Virus record (IMG/VR): IMGVR_UViG_3300030419_006954
Location: 1,933-65,932 of that record
DNA from: a virus
Direction: 5' to 3' (one strand)
DNA length: 64,000 bases
The notes below the pieces were generated by a model, which saw only the letters and a list, made by a program, of their open reading frames with translations, was not told where the DNA came from and did not search any database. Within the stretch, counting starts at the first letter, position 1. Every line of letters begins with the position of its first letter. This document shows, in pieces, positions 4,632-13,812 of this stretch. Both the position numbers and the translations under genes were made by a program.

Positions 4632-5504
4632 ATGAGTCTCTCATATTCCAACACCCCCGTTTACATTGGGGTTCCTAACACATCGAATGTGAACACGGGT
4701 TTTACGGGTTCGGTGGATTATATTCCTGCTCTTAGGAGTGATGTAACTTTTACTACATCTAACAACCCCAAAAGAAATTTGGGGGTTAACGTAGTTACGA
4801 GCGACCAATTTACGTTTGGTGGTGCTCTTGAAACCAACATATCTATTGAGTCTTTAATCCAAAGAGACATAAGTGAAGGTTTTAGATACTTGAGTGGAAC
4901 AACAGAGATACAAGAATCTTATGTTCCTATACGGATAGGCAACAACCTATATAAGAAATGCTACCCCACAGATGTAAGTATATTTATCCAGCCTTATATT
5001 CCTGTGAGGATAAGGGCAAATTTTCTTTGCCTAGATCCTCCTATTGGGACAGCAGTTTCTGGAGATAGCAAGGTTTTTTCCCAGACTAGCGGTATACCAA
5101 TTAGTGGCGACGACCTTGTTTACGGTCATACTTGCACGGTCGGATCACCCGTGGGAGAAGTTGTAGGCGATGTCCAAGCACAAGCGGATTTCACAAGAAC
5201 CTATAATCGTAGTCCCGTTTATAATCTGGGTTCAATTAATGCCTCTAGTATGCTTTTAGATGGTATAGAAGAAGAGATATCTGTAACAGCTACAGGTCTA
5301 ACTGAATTAATTAATTTAAGTGGGCAGGTATTGGGCGGAACGTTTGGATTCTCCTTGCAGGACGCGGATAACCTTTTTACTAATGGAGCATTAGCAGAAA
5401 TAATCGCTCTGCCTGTAGGAGCGCGGGTGATTAACCAGAGTTATGGCATCCAAGGAGGAGAGACCGCACAAACAAGCGTAACATTAAAAAATATTAAACT
5501 GTAA
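4632..5504 (+). CDS. tail-tube-like structural protein (paralogue of later tail genes)
   Basis: The 290-residue product is beta-rich with few charged residues, typical of a virion protein. It shares a pattern with the 31051-31854 protein: a TDVS strand, a long variable loop, then a string of Val/Ser-rich strands and a final turn (here YGIQGGETAQTSVTLKNIKL). I infer a tail-tube-type fold by that resemblance, not from a known match. It stands apart from the other tail genes, between a membrane protein and phoH. It could instead be a decoration or fibre protein. Confidence 0.45.
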   Translation: MSLSYSNTPVYIGVPNTSNVNTGFTGSVDYIPALRSDVTFTTSNNPKRNLGVNVVTSDQFTFGGALETNISIESLIQRDISEGFRYLSGTTEIQESYVPIRIGNNLYKKCYPTDVSIFIQPYIPVRIRANFLCLDPPIGTAVSGDSKVFSQTSGIPISGDDLVYGHTCTVGSPVGEVVGDVQAQADFTRTYNRSPVYNLGSINASSMLLDGIEEEISVTATGLTELINLSGQVLGGTFGFSLQDADNLFTNGALAEIIALPVGARVINQSYGIQGGETAQTSVTLKNIKL

Positions 5505-5509
5505 TTTGC

Positions 5510-5518
5510 GTGTAAATA
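5510..5518 (+). promoter_or_regulatory. late-promoter-like box GTGTAAATA
   Basis: GTGTAAATA lies six bases before the phoH start codon; seven of its last eight bases match T4 late TATAAATA. Confidence 0.5.
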
Positions 5519-5524
5519 TAGATA

Positions 5525-6241
5525 ATGGCTCGCAAAGACTTGTCCAATATTGAGTTAACGCCTCATTTTCATCACTCGATCAAATTTAAAGAAAGAAAAT
5601 TTAAATTCACCCCAAAACAAAAGAAGTTCCTTAGCACTCTTTTAAGTTCTTCGGTTAAAATTCTTTTTGTTTCAGGGCCAGCAGGGTCCAGTAAAACCTA
5701 CATGTCTCTTTATGGGTGCTTGCGCCTTTTGGCGGAAAATTCTGAAAAAGAGTTATTATATGTAAGGAGTATAGCAGAAAGTGCGGATAAAGGATTGGGA
5801 AGCTTACCAGGGGATATAACAGATAAGTTTGATCCATTTTTAATGCCTTTGTATGATAAGTTGGATGAAATAATTTTTGAGGGCGATACAGCTTATTTAA
5901 AACAAGTTGGTCGCGTATCTGCGGTTCCGATAAATTTTCTCCGAGGGGCTAACTGGAGCAATAAGCTTATTGTCGCAGACGAAGCTCAAAATTTTACCTT
6001 TAAGGAACTTACTACATTAATAACACGCATAGGAGAAGGAAGCAAGTTAATTATTTGCGGAGACTTCATGCAAAGTGACATTAACGGCAAAACAGGCTTT
6101 AGCGAAATGTTTGATTTGTTCTCTGATGAGAGTTCTGTCGAGAATGGGATAAGCTCTTTTAAGTTTACTCGGAGTGATATTGTTCGTAGCAAGATTTTAA
6201 AATTTATTATTTCTAAATTAGAAACATATAAACCTGTGTAA
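5525..6241 (+). CDS. phoH: PhoH-family ATPase
   Basis: The 238-residue protein has the PhoH P-loop core: Walker A GPAGSSKT at residues 51-58, a conserved SLPGD segment near 93, Walker B LIVADEAQN at 148-156, and a GDFMQSD sensor segment near 179. PhoH is related to the ATPase part of superfamily 1 helicases, has a reported RNA-helicase role in bacteria, and is very common in marine phages, where its job is unclear. The size is normal for a phage PhoH. It has its own late-type box and is not in an obvious replication operon. Confidence 0.92.
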   Translation: MARKDLSNIELTPHFHHSIKFKERKFKFTPKQKKFLSTLLSSSVKILFVSGPAGSSKTYMSLYGCLRLLAENSEKELLYVRSIAESADKGLGSLPGDITDKFDPFLMPLYDKLDEIIFEGDTAYLKQVGRVSAVPINFLRGANWSNKLIVADEAQNFTFKELTTLITRIGEGSKLIICGDFMQSDINGKTGFSEMFDLFSDESSVENGISSFKFTRSDIVRSKILKFIISKLETYKPV

Positions 6242-6244
6242 TAT
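6236..6244 (+). promoter_or_regulatory. late-promoter-like box GTGTAATAT
   Basis: GTGTAATAT spans the phoH stop codon and lies four bases before the ATG of a 27-codon frame. Confidence 0.4.
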
Positions 6245-6247
6245 TAT

Positions 6248-6331
6248 ATGTATATAACCAAGAGCGAACGTCAACGCGACAGCGGCGAACAGCTTATTAT
6301 ACTCACAGGACTACAATCTTGTTTATTTTAG
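6248..6331 (+). CDS. possible 27-residue peptide
   Basis: ATG at 6248 opens 27 codons (MYITKSERQRDSGEQLI and so on) ending in TAG at 6331, in the otherwise empty gap between phoH and the zinc-ribbon gene, just after a GTGTAATAT box. No resemblance is seen; it may be chance. Confidence 0.2.
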   Translation: MYITKSERQRDSGEQLIILTGLQSCLF

Positions 6332-6350
6332 AAAAACCCCCAATTTAATA

Positions 6351-6358
6351 TATAAATA
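6351..6358 (+). promoter_or_regulatory. T4-type late promoter box TATAAATA
   Basis: A perfect TATAAATA four bases before the ATG of the zinc-ribbon gene at 6363. In T4, such a box alone is recognised by gp55-bearing RNA polymerase. Confidence 0.5.
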
Positions 6359-6362
6359 TATA

Positions 6363-6704
6363 ATGAGCCATTTGTTTTGTCATAGCTGCGGGAGCAAACT
6401 TTCTTATAGTCACGCGAAACCTAATTTCTGTGGCAAGTGTGGACAACAGTTAAACATGAGTGCCACAGCTAATGTCGCTGGTCAAAACTCTACAATCGAA
6501 AAATCAGTGGTCATCTCGCAAGACGAAACAGATGCAGAGTCGGTCCCTCATGTCGAGAATTTCCAGATTGGCTATAGCATCGACCAAAATCCTGTCACTT
6601 TAGGTTCATTACTGGGGACGGCGGAAAATACGCCTGATGCCCACAAGAAGAGAAAATCTCTCTCAGTTGATGAATTTATTGATGAAAAGAAAAAAGAAAG
6701 GTGA
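6363..6704 (+). CDS. zinc-ribbon protein
   Basis: The 113-residue protein starts with a zinc ribbon: CHSCGS at residues 6-11 and CGKCGQ at about 23-28, giving two CxxC pairs 14 residues apart, as in the zinc_ribbon_2 type. The remainder is polar and probably disordered, ending in a basic tail (HKKRKSLSVDEFIDEKKKER). It overlaps the start of the sigma-like gene, so the two are probably translated together. A partner or regulator of that sigma-like factor is an inference from position only. Confidence 0.6.
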   Translation: MSHLFCHSCGSKLSYSHAKPNFCGKCGQQLNMSATANVAGQNSTIEKSVVISQDETDAESVPHVENFQIGYSIDQNPVTLGSLLGTAENTPDAHKKRKSLSVDEFIDEKKKER

Positions 6705-7386
6705 ATACACCTACGAGGATTTTTCGGACATCATAGATGCCGCTATAAAAAGGCAACAGTATAAGTGGAGACTGAATGCTGTTAAGTGGTTCGACTTTGA
6801 AGATGTAGAACAGATAATAAAATTGCACATAGCCAAAAAATGGCACATGTGGGATCAAGAGCGTCCTTTGGAGCCGTGGATAGGGCGTATCATCTCCAAT
6901 CAGATGCGGAACCTGATTAGGAACCATTATGGTAACTATGTGAAACCCTGCACCAATTGTAAGTTTTCGTTGGGCGAAAGATGTTCACTAACAAGAACAG
7001 GAAGACAAGACTCTACCTGCACTATTTACGCTAAGTGGGAAAAATCAAAAAAAGCAGGGTTAGAGCTTAAAACCCCGTTGTCTACCGAAGATTTTCCCAA
7101 AGAGGTTAAAGGTAAGCCTTACGAAGATTTTGATTTTGAGGGCTCTCTCAAAAAGCTTGATATCCACATGAAAATTAAGTTGAGCGGCGTCCACTACGTT
7201 GCTTACCGCATGTTGTATTTTGAAGACAAGACCGAGGAAGATGTCGCCCGTTTTATGGGATACAAAATATCGGAACAAAAAAACAAGCTAGGATATAGAC
7301 AGGTAAAGAACCTCAAGAAAAAGTTTCTAGAGATAGCCTTAGAAATCCTAAAAGAGCAAGATATTATAGGAAATGGACCTGAGTGA
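6682..7386 (+). CDS. sigma-70-like transcription factor with an inserted four-cysteine cluster
   Basis: From ATG 6682 the product has 234 residues. A region-2-like stretch (FDFEDVEQIIKLHIAKKWHM, then PWIGRIISNQMRNLIRNHY, residues 38-83) matches the sigma core that binds RNA polymerase. Next come Cys90, Cys93, Cys101 and Cys113, a likely zinc site. A region-4-like helix pair follows (MLYFEDKTEEDVARFMGYK). It could direct late transcription from the GTGTAA/TATAAATA boxes. ATG 6670 is an equally possible start; both overlap the zinc-ribbon gene, and neither has a clear ribosome-binding site. Confidence 0.6.
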   Translation: MKRKKKGEYTYEDFSDIIDAAIKRQQYKWRLNAVKWFDFEDVEQIIKLHIAKKWHMWDQERPLEPWIGRIISNQMRNLIRNHYGNYVKPCTNCKFSLGERCSLTRTGRQDSTCTIYAKWEKSKKAGLELKTPLSTEDFPKEVKGKPYEDFDFEGSLKKLDIHMKIKLSGVHYVAYRMLYFEDKTEEDVARFMGYKISEQKNKLGYRQVKNLKKKFLEIALEILKEQDIIGNGPE

Positions 7387-8422
7387 AGAACAAAAAGAGT
7401 TTTTACGGGAAAACGCAGCTAGGGTTCCAAATTTGATTGATTTGACGCAACAGTGTTTTGATAGAAAGGACTTAGATGGTCGGTCGCGTGAAGGGAGAGC
7501 GGTAAGGAAGTTTTTAGCTGACAACGCTATTGACTATCAAACAACAAACCGCCCACCCGCCGAAACCATAGAGTTCACAAAAGAGCAAGTGGAGTTTATA
7601 CTGGATCAAGCTAAAGATGGCCTTTCGTCTTTGCAGATTGCAAGAATTGTTTTTCCTGATCGCCAAGTAAGACCTTTAAGTGCGGAACAAAGAGCCGTGC
7701 TCTCGGAAATCAGAGATGTTAATCCTGACATTTTACCATCTCAAGATAGTGGTGCGCTCAATTCATACATTTCTCCGAAGGCTCCTTCCCGAATCATCAA
7801 AAAAATCAATGATGCTACAGGGATAGGGCTGGAGGAGTCTAAAATTAACAGGCAGAAACAAATTTGTGTCGAAAAGTTAATGGTTAACCTGTCGAATTCA
7901 AGATTTCTCAAAATTATTAATAATTACCTCAATGAAGAAGACAGATTGTTGTTTGAGCATGAGTTTATACGCTTAACGTGGGATAAGCCTGATCTAACAG
8001 CCGACGAAATTAATTTATATTTAAATGTCTGTAAGGAGGTAATTAATTTGGAGGTGGTAAGCGCTCACCTTAACAAATTGAATGATATGTTCGATGTGGC
8101 CGACGAACAGGCAGAAATGTCTATACGTCTAGCGGAAATCATCAAAGCAAAGAGTTCGGAGTATCATCAATGCGAGACGCGCATCGAAAACCTTACAAAG
8201 AAGCTCCAAGGTGATCGCGGAGAAAGGATGAAGAAGATGCAGAAAGAAAACGCTTCGTTTCTTTCTATTGTCCAACTTTTTCAAGAAGAAGAGGAAAGAA
8301 AGACAATGGTAAGGATAGCTGAGATGCAAAAGGAAGTAGTGAAGCAGGAAGCTGAAAGATTGGAGGGAATGTCTGAGTGGAAAGCAAGGGTTTTAGGAAT
8401 TGGTCAACAAGATGTCTTATGA
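7373..8422 (+). CDS. putative small terminase subunit
   Basis: The 349-residue protein overlaps the sigma-like gene by 14 bases. Its N-terminal third has repeated short helix-turn-helix-like units (FTKEQVEFILDQAKDGLSSLQIARIVF, cut here for brevity, and SAEQRAVLSEIRDVNP). The second half is long, charged and coiled-coil-like (about 250-340). DNA-binding units plus an oligomerising helix, two genes upstream of the large terminase, fit a small terminase subunit, but no signature motif is seen. A general DNA-binding protein is the alternative. Confidence 0.4.
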   Translation: MDLSEEQKEFLRENAARVPNLIDLTQQCFDRKDLDGRSREGRAVRKFLADNAIDYQTTNRPPAETIEFTKEQVEFILDQAKDGLSSLQIARIVFPDRQVRPLSAEQRAVLSEIRDVNPDILPSQDSGALNSYISPKAPSRIIKKINDATGIGLEESKINRQKQICVEKLMVNLSNSRFLKIINNYLNEEDRLLFEHEFIRLTWDKPDLTADEINLYLNVCKEVINLEVVSAHLNKLNDMFDVADEQAEMSIRLAEIIKAKSSEYHQCETRIENLTKKLQGDRGERMKKMQKENASFLSIVQLFQEEEERKTMVRIAEMQKEVVKQEAERLEGMSEWKARVLGIGQQDVL

Positions 8423-9422
8423 TTGTAAAGAGTGTGGGGATTCATTTGGTTCCTTAAGGAGTCTACACGCACACATAAAAAAACATGGTAAATACCTTGG
8501 GGATTACTATGTGGAGAATTATGCCAGAAAAGATAAGCTTACAGGAGAACTTATTCCATTTAAAAAATACGATCAGTATTTCGCTACTGATTTCTTAAAA
8601 AAAGAAAATATGCAGGAATGGTGCGAAACCGCACCTCGGGATGAGGTCAAAAAATTTATTATAAAAATCTTTCGGAACAAGAAGAAAACCAAAAGGTTGT
8701 GGGGCGGTCCACCCTCGACTTATTTGCAAACGCTCGGCATTCCCGATATAGACACATGTAAAAAAGTTTTCGGTAGTTACAACGAAGCTTGTAAGCAATT
8801 TGGCATGTCGCCCATGCTCTCGGGGCAATTGCCAAATGACTTCAACAACGATTATTCAAATACCCCCATTCTCATAGATACTAGAGAGCAGAAGCCCCTG
8901 CATTTTAAGAATTCAGAGTCCCTTAAATTAGATGTGGGAGATTACGCTGTTGGGGGTGATTTATATGACTATACATTCGTGGATAGGAAGTCTTACCAGG
9001 ATTTCTGTGCGACAGTGACCAACGGTTATAACAGGTTTGTAAAAGAATTACTCAGGTGCAAATCTTTAGGTTGTTATCTGTTTGTGGTTGTTGAAGCTTC
9101 ATTCGATAACATAGAAGAGGAAAACAGAAGAGGATACAAGAAATACAACCTAGACTATGTATACCATATGATGCGACAGATTCAAGCTAAGTATTCTGAT
9201 TGCTGTCAATTTGTATTTAGCGGCTCACGGAAAAAAAGCGAAGAACTGATACCTAAGATTCTTGTTTCGGGGAAGCGTTTGTGGAGAGTGGACGTTCAAT
9301 ATTTTTGGAATAAACAACTTAAAAAAGATGGCTTGGCAAGAAGGAAAGCAAAAGCTCAACCGAGAGCACAGGGATATAAACCAACTAATTCTAGGCAAAG
9401 AGGGATATTTAGAGGAAACTGA
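8412..9422 (+). CDS. C2H2 zinc finger plus ERCC4/XPF-type nuclease
   Basis: From ATG 8412 (overlapping the previous stop by 11 bases) the product has 336 residues. Residues 5-25 form a classical C2H2 finger (Cys5, Cys8, His21, His25). The C-terminal half is an ERCC4-type nuclease: ILIDTREQ at 153-160, GDYAVGG at 176-182 and the DRK core at 191-193 (usual motif ERK). That family cuts branched or flapped DNA. Its place directly before the large terminase suggests a role in resolving DNA before packaging, which is inference. The final 95 bases overlap the start of the terminase gene. Confidence 0.75.
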   Translation: MSYDCKECGDSFGSLRSLHAHIKKHGKYLGDYYVENYARKDKLTGELIPFKKYDQYFATDFLKKENMQEWCETAPRDEVKKFIIKIFRNKKKTKRLWGGPPSTYLQTLGIPDIDTCKKVFGSYNEACKQFGMSPMLSGQLPNDFNNDYSNTPILIDTREQKPLHFKNSESLKLDVGDYAVGGDLYDYTFVDRKSYQDFCATVTNGYNRFVKELLRCKSLGCYLFVVVEASFDNIEEENRRGYKKYNLDYVYHMMRQIQAKYSDCCQFVFSGSRKKSEELIPKILVSGKRLWRVDVQYFWNKQLKKDGLARRKAKAQPRAQGYKPTNSRQRGIFRGN

Positions 9423-11193
9423 AGCAAAAGTATTGCTTTATAAATTTCTAAAAGAAAATCCTTCATTTGCTTGTGAATTGTTTACTGGTGTTAAGTTATT
9501 CCCGTTTCAGCATATGGCTATTAAGGCCATGATGGAGTCCGACTACTTCTTGGGCATATGGAGTCGGGGGATGTCTAAAAGCTTCTCTACGGGCATTTTC
9601 GCGCTCCTAGACGCTATTTTAAATCAGGGTGTCCAGATAGGTATTTTGTCGAAATCTTTTAGGCAGTCTAAAATGATCTTCAAGAAGATAGAGGATATCT
9701 CCAGAAGCCCTAAGGCCACATTTTTCTCCCAATGCATAACAAGGGTTTCTAAAATGAATGATGAGTGGATTATGGAGATCGGTCAAAGTAGTATAAGGGC
9801 TTTGCCTTTGGGGGATGGTGAAAAACTTAGGGGGTTTCGTTTCCAGCGCATGATTATTGATGAGTTGCTTCTGATGCCTGAAAAGATTTATAATGAGGTT
9901 ATTATTCCTTTCTTGTCTGTGGTGGAAAATCCTACCGAGCGCCAAGAGGTTTATGATCTAGAAACCCAAATGATTGAAAAGGGTAAAATGAAAGAGGAGG
10001 ATAGAAGAAAGTGGCCGAACAACAAAATTATTGGTTTGTCATCTGCCTCATATAAATTCGAATACCTTTATAAGATATATCAACAATATGAGAATCTCAT
10101 TCTAAATGAAAACGACCAAGATGGAGCACATAGGACTATTATGCACTTTAGTTACGATTGTGCGCCAGAACAACTATATGATCAAAATCTAATTAGTCAG
10201 TCGAAGGCGACGATGAGTGACTCCCAGTTTGAAAGGGAGTTTGGGGCTATATTTACAGATGATAGTTCAGGATATTTTAAGGTGAGCAAAATGGCAGCTT
10301 GCACAATACCAGATGGAGACGGTCAATGCGTCGAGGTGGTGGGCAACCCAAAAGATGAATATATTTTAGCTTTTGACCCCTCATGGTCTGAAAGCGAAAG
10401 TTCCGATGATTTTGCGATGTTGCTAATCAAGCTTAACAGAGACACAAGGAAGGGAACTGTTGTCCATAGCTATGCTTTATCAGGAGCTAATCTAAAAACT
10501 CACATAAAATATCTAGCCTACCTTTTGACTCACTTTAACATAGTAGCTATTGTGGGCGATTATAACGGAGGGGTTCAATTTATAAACTCTTGTAACGAGA
10601 GCGATATTTTTAAAAAAATAAATATTAAACTAGGCGTTATTGAGGCCAATTTAGATAAAGCACAAGATTATGAAAAAGATCTTCGCAAAATAAAAAATCA
10701 ATACAACCATAGCACAAAAAACATTGTATTTTTAAGAAAGCCAACTTCCCAGTGGATTAGAATTGCAAATGAGTCCTTACAGGCTGCTTTCGACCATAAA
10801 AGGATATTTTTCGCAGGGGCCGCGATGAATGATGATTATAATATTCAGCGTAAGTCCAGAGTGCCTATTAAAGATTTAAAGTTTTTAAGAAATGACCCAA
10901 ATGAAAAGGGGGGCGCGGGAGCTAGAATGATTGATTTCGTAGAGCATCAAAAAGATATGATGGATTTAATTAAAGTCCAATGTGCCCTTATACAAATTAC
11001 GACTTCTCTTCAGGGGACACAAAGTTTTGATCTTCCTCCTAACCTAAGAAAACAAAAAGGCGCAGACAAAGCTCGAAAAGATTCCTATTCTGCCTTGGTT
11101 TTAGGTAATTGGGCAATGAATGTTTTTTATGATATGGAGTCGGAGGATGTGGGCAACATACAAACAACCTTCACTCCAATGTTCATTTCTTAA
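9328..11193 (+). CDS. terL: large terminase subunit (packaging ATPase and nuclease)
   Basis: From ATG 9328 the product has 621 residues, a normal TerL size. The ATPase part has a Walker A variant SRGMSKS at 79-85 and Walker B MIIDE at 175-179. The nuclease part begins with ILAFDPSW (Asp350), with VGDYNGG further on. TerL drives DNA into the prohead through the portal and cuts it. The start overlaps the nuclease gene by 95 bases, unusually long; no later ATG occurs before residue 63 of this frame, so either the overlap is real or a non-ATG start is used. The portal gene follows. Confidence 0.9.
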   Translation: MAWQEGKQKLNREHRDINQLILGKEGYLEETEAKVLLYKFLKENPSFACELFTGVKLFPFQHMAIKAMMESDYFLGIWSRGMSKSFSTGIFALLDAILNQGVQIGILSKSFRQSKMIFKKIEDISRSPKATFFSQCITRVSKMNDEWIMEIGQSSIRALPLGDGEKLRGFRFQRMIIDELLLMPEKIYNEVIIPFLSVVENPTERQEVYDLETQMIEKGKMKEEDRRKWPNNKIIGLSSASYKFEYLYKIYQQYENLILNENDQDGAHRTIMHFSYDCAPEQLYDQNLISQSKATMSDSQFEREFGAIFTDDSSGYFKVSKMAACTIPDGDGQCVEVVGNPKDEYILAFDPSWSESESSDDFAMLLIKLNRDTRKGTVVHSYALSGANLKTHIKYLAYLLTHFNIVAIVGDYNGGVQFINSCNESDIFKKINIKLGVIEANLDKAQDYEKDLRKIKNQYNHSTKNIVFLRKPTSQWIRIANESLQAAFDHKRIFFAGAAMNDDYNIQRKSRVPIKDLKFLRNDPNEKGGAGARMIDFVEHQKDMMDLIKVQCALIQITTSLQGTQSFDLPPNLRKQKGADKARKDSYSALVLGNWAMNVFYDMESEDVGNIQTTFTPMFIS

Positions 11194-11218
11194 CTTTTAA
11201 AAGTTGAAAGTTAACTTT
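11192..11218. repeat. two adjacent perfect palindromes between terL and portal
   Basis: AACTTTTAAAAGTT (11192-11205) and AAAGTTAACTTT (11207-11218) stand side by side just before a late-type box. Neither is followed by a T-run. They may be protein-binding sites or weak hairpins. Confidence 0.5.
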
Positions 11219-11221
11219 GGG

Positions 11222-11230
11222 GTGTAATAT
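11222..11230 (+). promoter_or_regulatory. late-promoter-like box GTGTAATAT
   Basis: GTGTAATAT is 12 bases before the portal ATG, directly after the tandem palindromes. Confidence 0.45.
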
Positions 11231-11242
11231 GAACTACATTCC

Positions 11243-13216
11243 ATGTCTAAAAGAAAATATACCAAGAGGTCAGAATATTGGAACCAATTTGACCCTAAGG
11301 AGCACCCTTCTCTTCCCCCCAACTCCGACGTTACACCTGAGCTTTTGGGGGAGCCGTTTTATACCTCCACAGCTTCCTTTGACTTTATTTCGAATGCTAG
11401 AAGACAAGCCCTTACAGATACAAGCTTTAAAGGCTCACGCACTAACAGGGTAGCTTTTAACAACCCAAAAGACAGGTTCTCTAGCATTCGTGTAGGGATG
11501 CTCCCATATGAGTATGCCTCTGATGGGGTGTCGGCTAGAGACGCTATCGAGTTGTGTCAAAAAGCTTACGCAAATGTAGCGGTTTTTAGAAACGCTATAG
11601 ATATAATGTCAGAATTCACCAACACTGATATTTACTTGGAAGGGGGGAGCCGCAAAAGCAGAGAGTTTTTCTACGAATGGTTTAAAAGGATTAATATTAT
11701 TGGGCTTAAAGATCAGTATTTTAGAGAATATTACAGGAGTGGAAATGTTTTTCTTTATAGGGTAGACGGAAAATTTAAAGCTGAAGATTATGCGAAATTA
11801 ATAAACCAAGTGGGAGCGATAGGTGTTTCTACAAACAAAATACCGCTTCGCTATGTTTTGCTCAATCCTTATGATGTAGTAGCTAAAAGAGCCACGACTT
11901 TTACCTATAGCGGAGCTTACCAAAAAGTTTTATCCGAATATGAAATAGCTCGTCTCGCCAGCCCTCAAACAGACGAAGATTTATCTATTTTCCAAGGGTT
12001 GCCCCCTGAGACTCAAAAGAGAATACAGGACGGATCTTATTCTGGGACGGGTCTTCATATGGATTTAGATCCTACAAGGTTGTCTTATTCTTTTTATAAG
12101 AAGCAAGATTATGAGCCTTTTTCTATACCGTTTGGATTCCCCGTATTGGAGGATATAAATGCCAAGCTGGAATTAAAGAAAATGGATCAAGCGATTACCC
12201 GCACAGTCGAAAATGTTATTTTGCTTATCACAATGGGTGCTGATCCAGAAAAGGGAGGGATTAACCCAAACAACATGGCGGCGATGCAAAACCTTTTCAA
12301 AAACGAAAGTGTGGGTCGAGTATTGGTTTCAGATTATACTACCAAGGCTGAATTTATTATTCCTGAGTTAAACTTAGTATTAGGGCCAGAAAAGTATCAA
12401 ATACTCAACGATGATATAAAACAAGGTCTTCAGAATATTGTGGTGGGAGAAGAGAAGTTTAATTCTACCCAAGTAAAGGCTCAAATCTTTATTGATCGTT
12501 TACAAGAATCTCGTTATGGCTTTTTGAATGATTTTGTTAATCGGGAAATCAAAAGAATTGCAAAAGAACTTGGTTTCCGCTCTTGGCCTGAGGCTAAAAT
12601 GAAAGACATCGACATGAGGGATGAAGTCCAGCTTATGAGGGCATCTACTAGACTGATGGAGTTGGGAATCATTACTCCCAAACAAGGAATGGAAATGTTC
12701 CATAATGGCCGCTTCCCAGAACCAGATGAGCTTAATGATGCTCAGAAAGACTTCTTAGAAGAGCGCGAACAGGGATACTATAACCCCATAGTCGGAGGAG
12801 TTCCTGTTATCGCTCCAGCGGGTGGTGGGTCAACTGGGCCGCGCAAAGAAGCGGGAAGGCCAGAAGGGACAACCGATATCCCTCTTGCAAATGCAAAGTA
12901 TTCTAGAGCGACTATCCAGCAAACTATCTACGATATAGAAAACTTAATTCATGAGGCTACGGCTCAATTAGTTAAAAAACTAAAAGTTAAAGAGCTTACT
13001 GATGACCAGAAAGATATGGCTAGTAGTTTATGTGAGTCTATTGTGTGTTCACGACCCAAAGAATATTGGGCAGAAACGCTAGAATCGTGTGTAAAGGATT
13101 TTAATGAAATAGAATCTCTAGAGACCTTAAAGGAGGTTTTAGACATCTCTGCCGAGCATACTTTAGAAACCTATCCATCAGCAATTTTACACCACAGCTA
13201 TGAAAAAAAATCTTAA
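11243..13216 (+). CDS. portal protein
   Basis: The 657-residue protein follows terL and precedes the protease and capsid genes, the standard position of the portal. It has the right size and pattern: an N-terminal wing (ARDAIELCQKAYANVAVFRNAIDIM, shortened to key residues ANVAVFRNAID), a central stem region, and an Asp/Glu-rich C-terminal part. The segment FYEWFKRINI then YYRSGNVFLYR resembles the T4 gp20/SPO1 type of portal. Twelve copies would form the DNA channel and head-tail joint. It starts after a late-type box and overlaps the next gene by 17 bases. Confidence 0.8.
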   Translation: MSKRKYTKRSEYWNQFDPKEHPSLPPNSDVTPELLGEPFYTSTASFDFISNARRQALTDTSFKGSRTNRVAFNNPKDRFSSIRVGMLPYEYASDGVSARDAIELCQKAYANVAVFRNAIDIMSEFTNTDIYLEGGSRKSREFFYEWFKRINIIGLKDQYFREYYRSGNVFLYRVDGKFKAEDYAKLINQVGAIGVSTNKIPLRYVLLNPYDVVAKRATTFTYSGAYQKVLSEYEIARLASPQTDEDLSIFQGLPPETQKRIQDGSYSGTGLHMDLDPTRLSYSFYKKQDYEPFSIPFGFPVLEDINAKLELKKMDQAITRTVENVILLITMGADPEKGGINPNNMAAMQNLFKNESVGRVLVSDYTTKAEFIIPELNLVLGPEKYQILNDDIKQGLQNIVVGEEKFNSTQVKAQIFIDRLQESRYGFLNDFVNREIKRIAKELGFRSWPEAKMKDIDMRDEVQLMRASTRLMELGIITPKQGMEMFHNGRFPEPDELNDAQKDFLEEREQGYYNPIVGGVPVIAPAGGGSTGPRKEAGRPEGTTDIPLANAKYSRATIQQTIYDIENLIHEATAQLVKKLKVKELTDDQKDMASSLCESIVCSRPKEYWAETLESCVKDFNEIESLETLKEVLDISAEHTLETYPSAILHHSYEKKS

Positions 13217-13811
13217 ATCAGAGTATTTCCTTCATAAAGACTCTATCGAAATTTCCATTACCGAAGCTGAAAAAACCAAGAAGCAATGGGATAAAATCGA
13301 CAAAAAAGAACTTAAGCGGGATACTAAAAAAGAAAAAGAAGAGCATGAAAAGGATGCTATAGAGGATGATAAGAGCAAAATCAAAAAGCTAGAAAAGGGA
13401 AAGCCTTCCGAAAAAAAGAAAGCCGAAAAGAAAGCTCTTAAAAGAGACATGAAGTTCGACAAGGACTCAAAGGAGAAGATGGAGGGGGAAGTAGCTGAAG
13501 ATGGACAATATAAAGGCAAAGCTCCAGAAAAAGCTAAATCCAAGAAAAGCTACGCTCAAATGCTTATAGATATCGCCGCAGAAAGGTTTGGCGGAAAAAA
13601 GCGTAGTGCCTTAAAGGATAGCGATTTTCTTGATCCCAAGAGACGCTCTTTCCCCGTAATGTCTGCCCAAGACGTTAAGGATGCTGTTAGCAGTTGGGGA
13701 AGGTATAAAGGTTCGATGACCTTTGATGAATTTAAGGCTAAATTAACGCGCAGGGCTAAAAAGATCGGGGCTGAAAGTGCTCTCCCAAAAAGTTGGACTA
13801 AGAAAAAGTGA
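13200..13811 (+). CDS. Lys-rich head-assembly protein with a conserved C-terminal domain
   Basis: The 203-residue product has two parts. Residues 20-120 are an extremely Lys/Glu-rich, probably disordered or coiled region. Residues 145-203 (DFLDPKRRSFPVMS, SSWGRYKG, LTRRAKKIGAESALPKSW) look like a small folded domain found in other phage head-region proteins, similar in style to DUF6582. It lies between portal and protease, overlapping the portal stop. A scaffold or internal head protein is plausible. The function is not established. Confidence 0.45.
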   Translation: MKKNLKSEYFLHKDSIEISITEAEKTKKQWDKIDKKELKRDTKKEKEEHEKDAIEDDKSKIKKLEKGKPSEKKKAEKKALKRDMKFDKDSKEKMEGEVAEDGQYKGKAPEKAKSKKSYAQMLIDIAAERFGGKKRSALKDSDFLDPKRRSFPVMSAQDVKDAVSSWGRYKGSMTFDEFKAKLTRRAKKIGAESALPKSWTKKK

Positions 13812-13812
13812 T

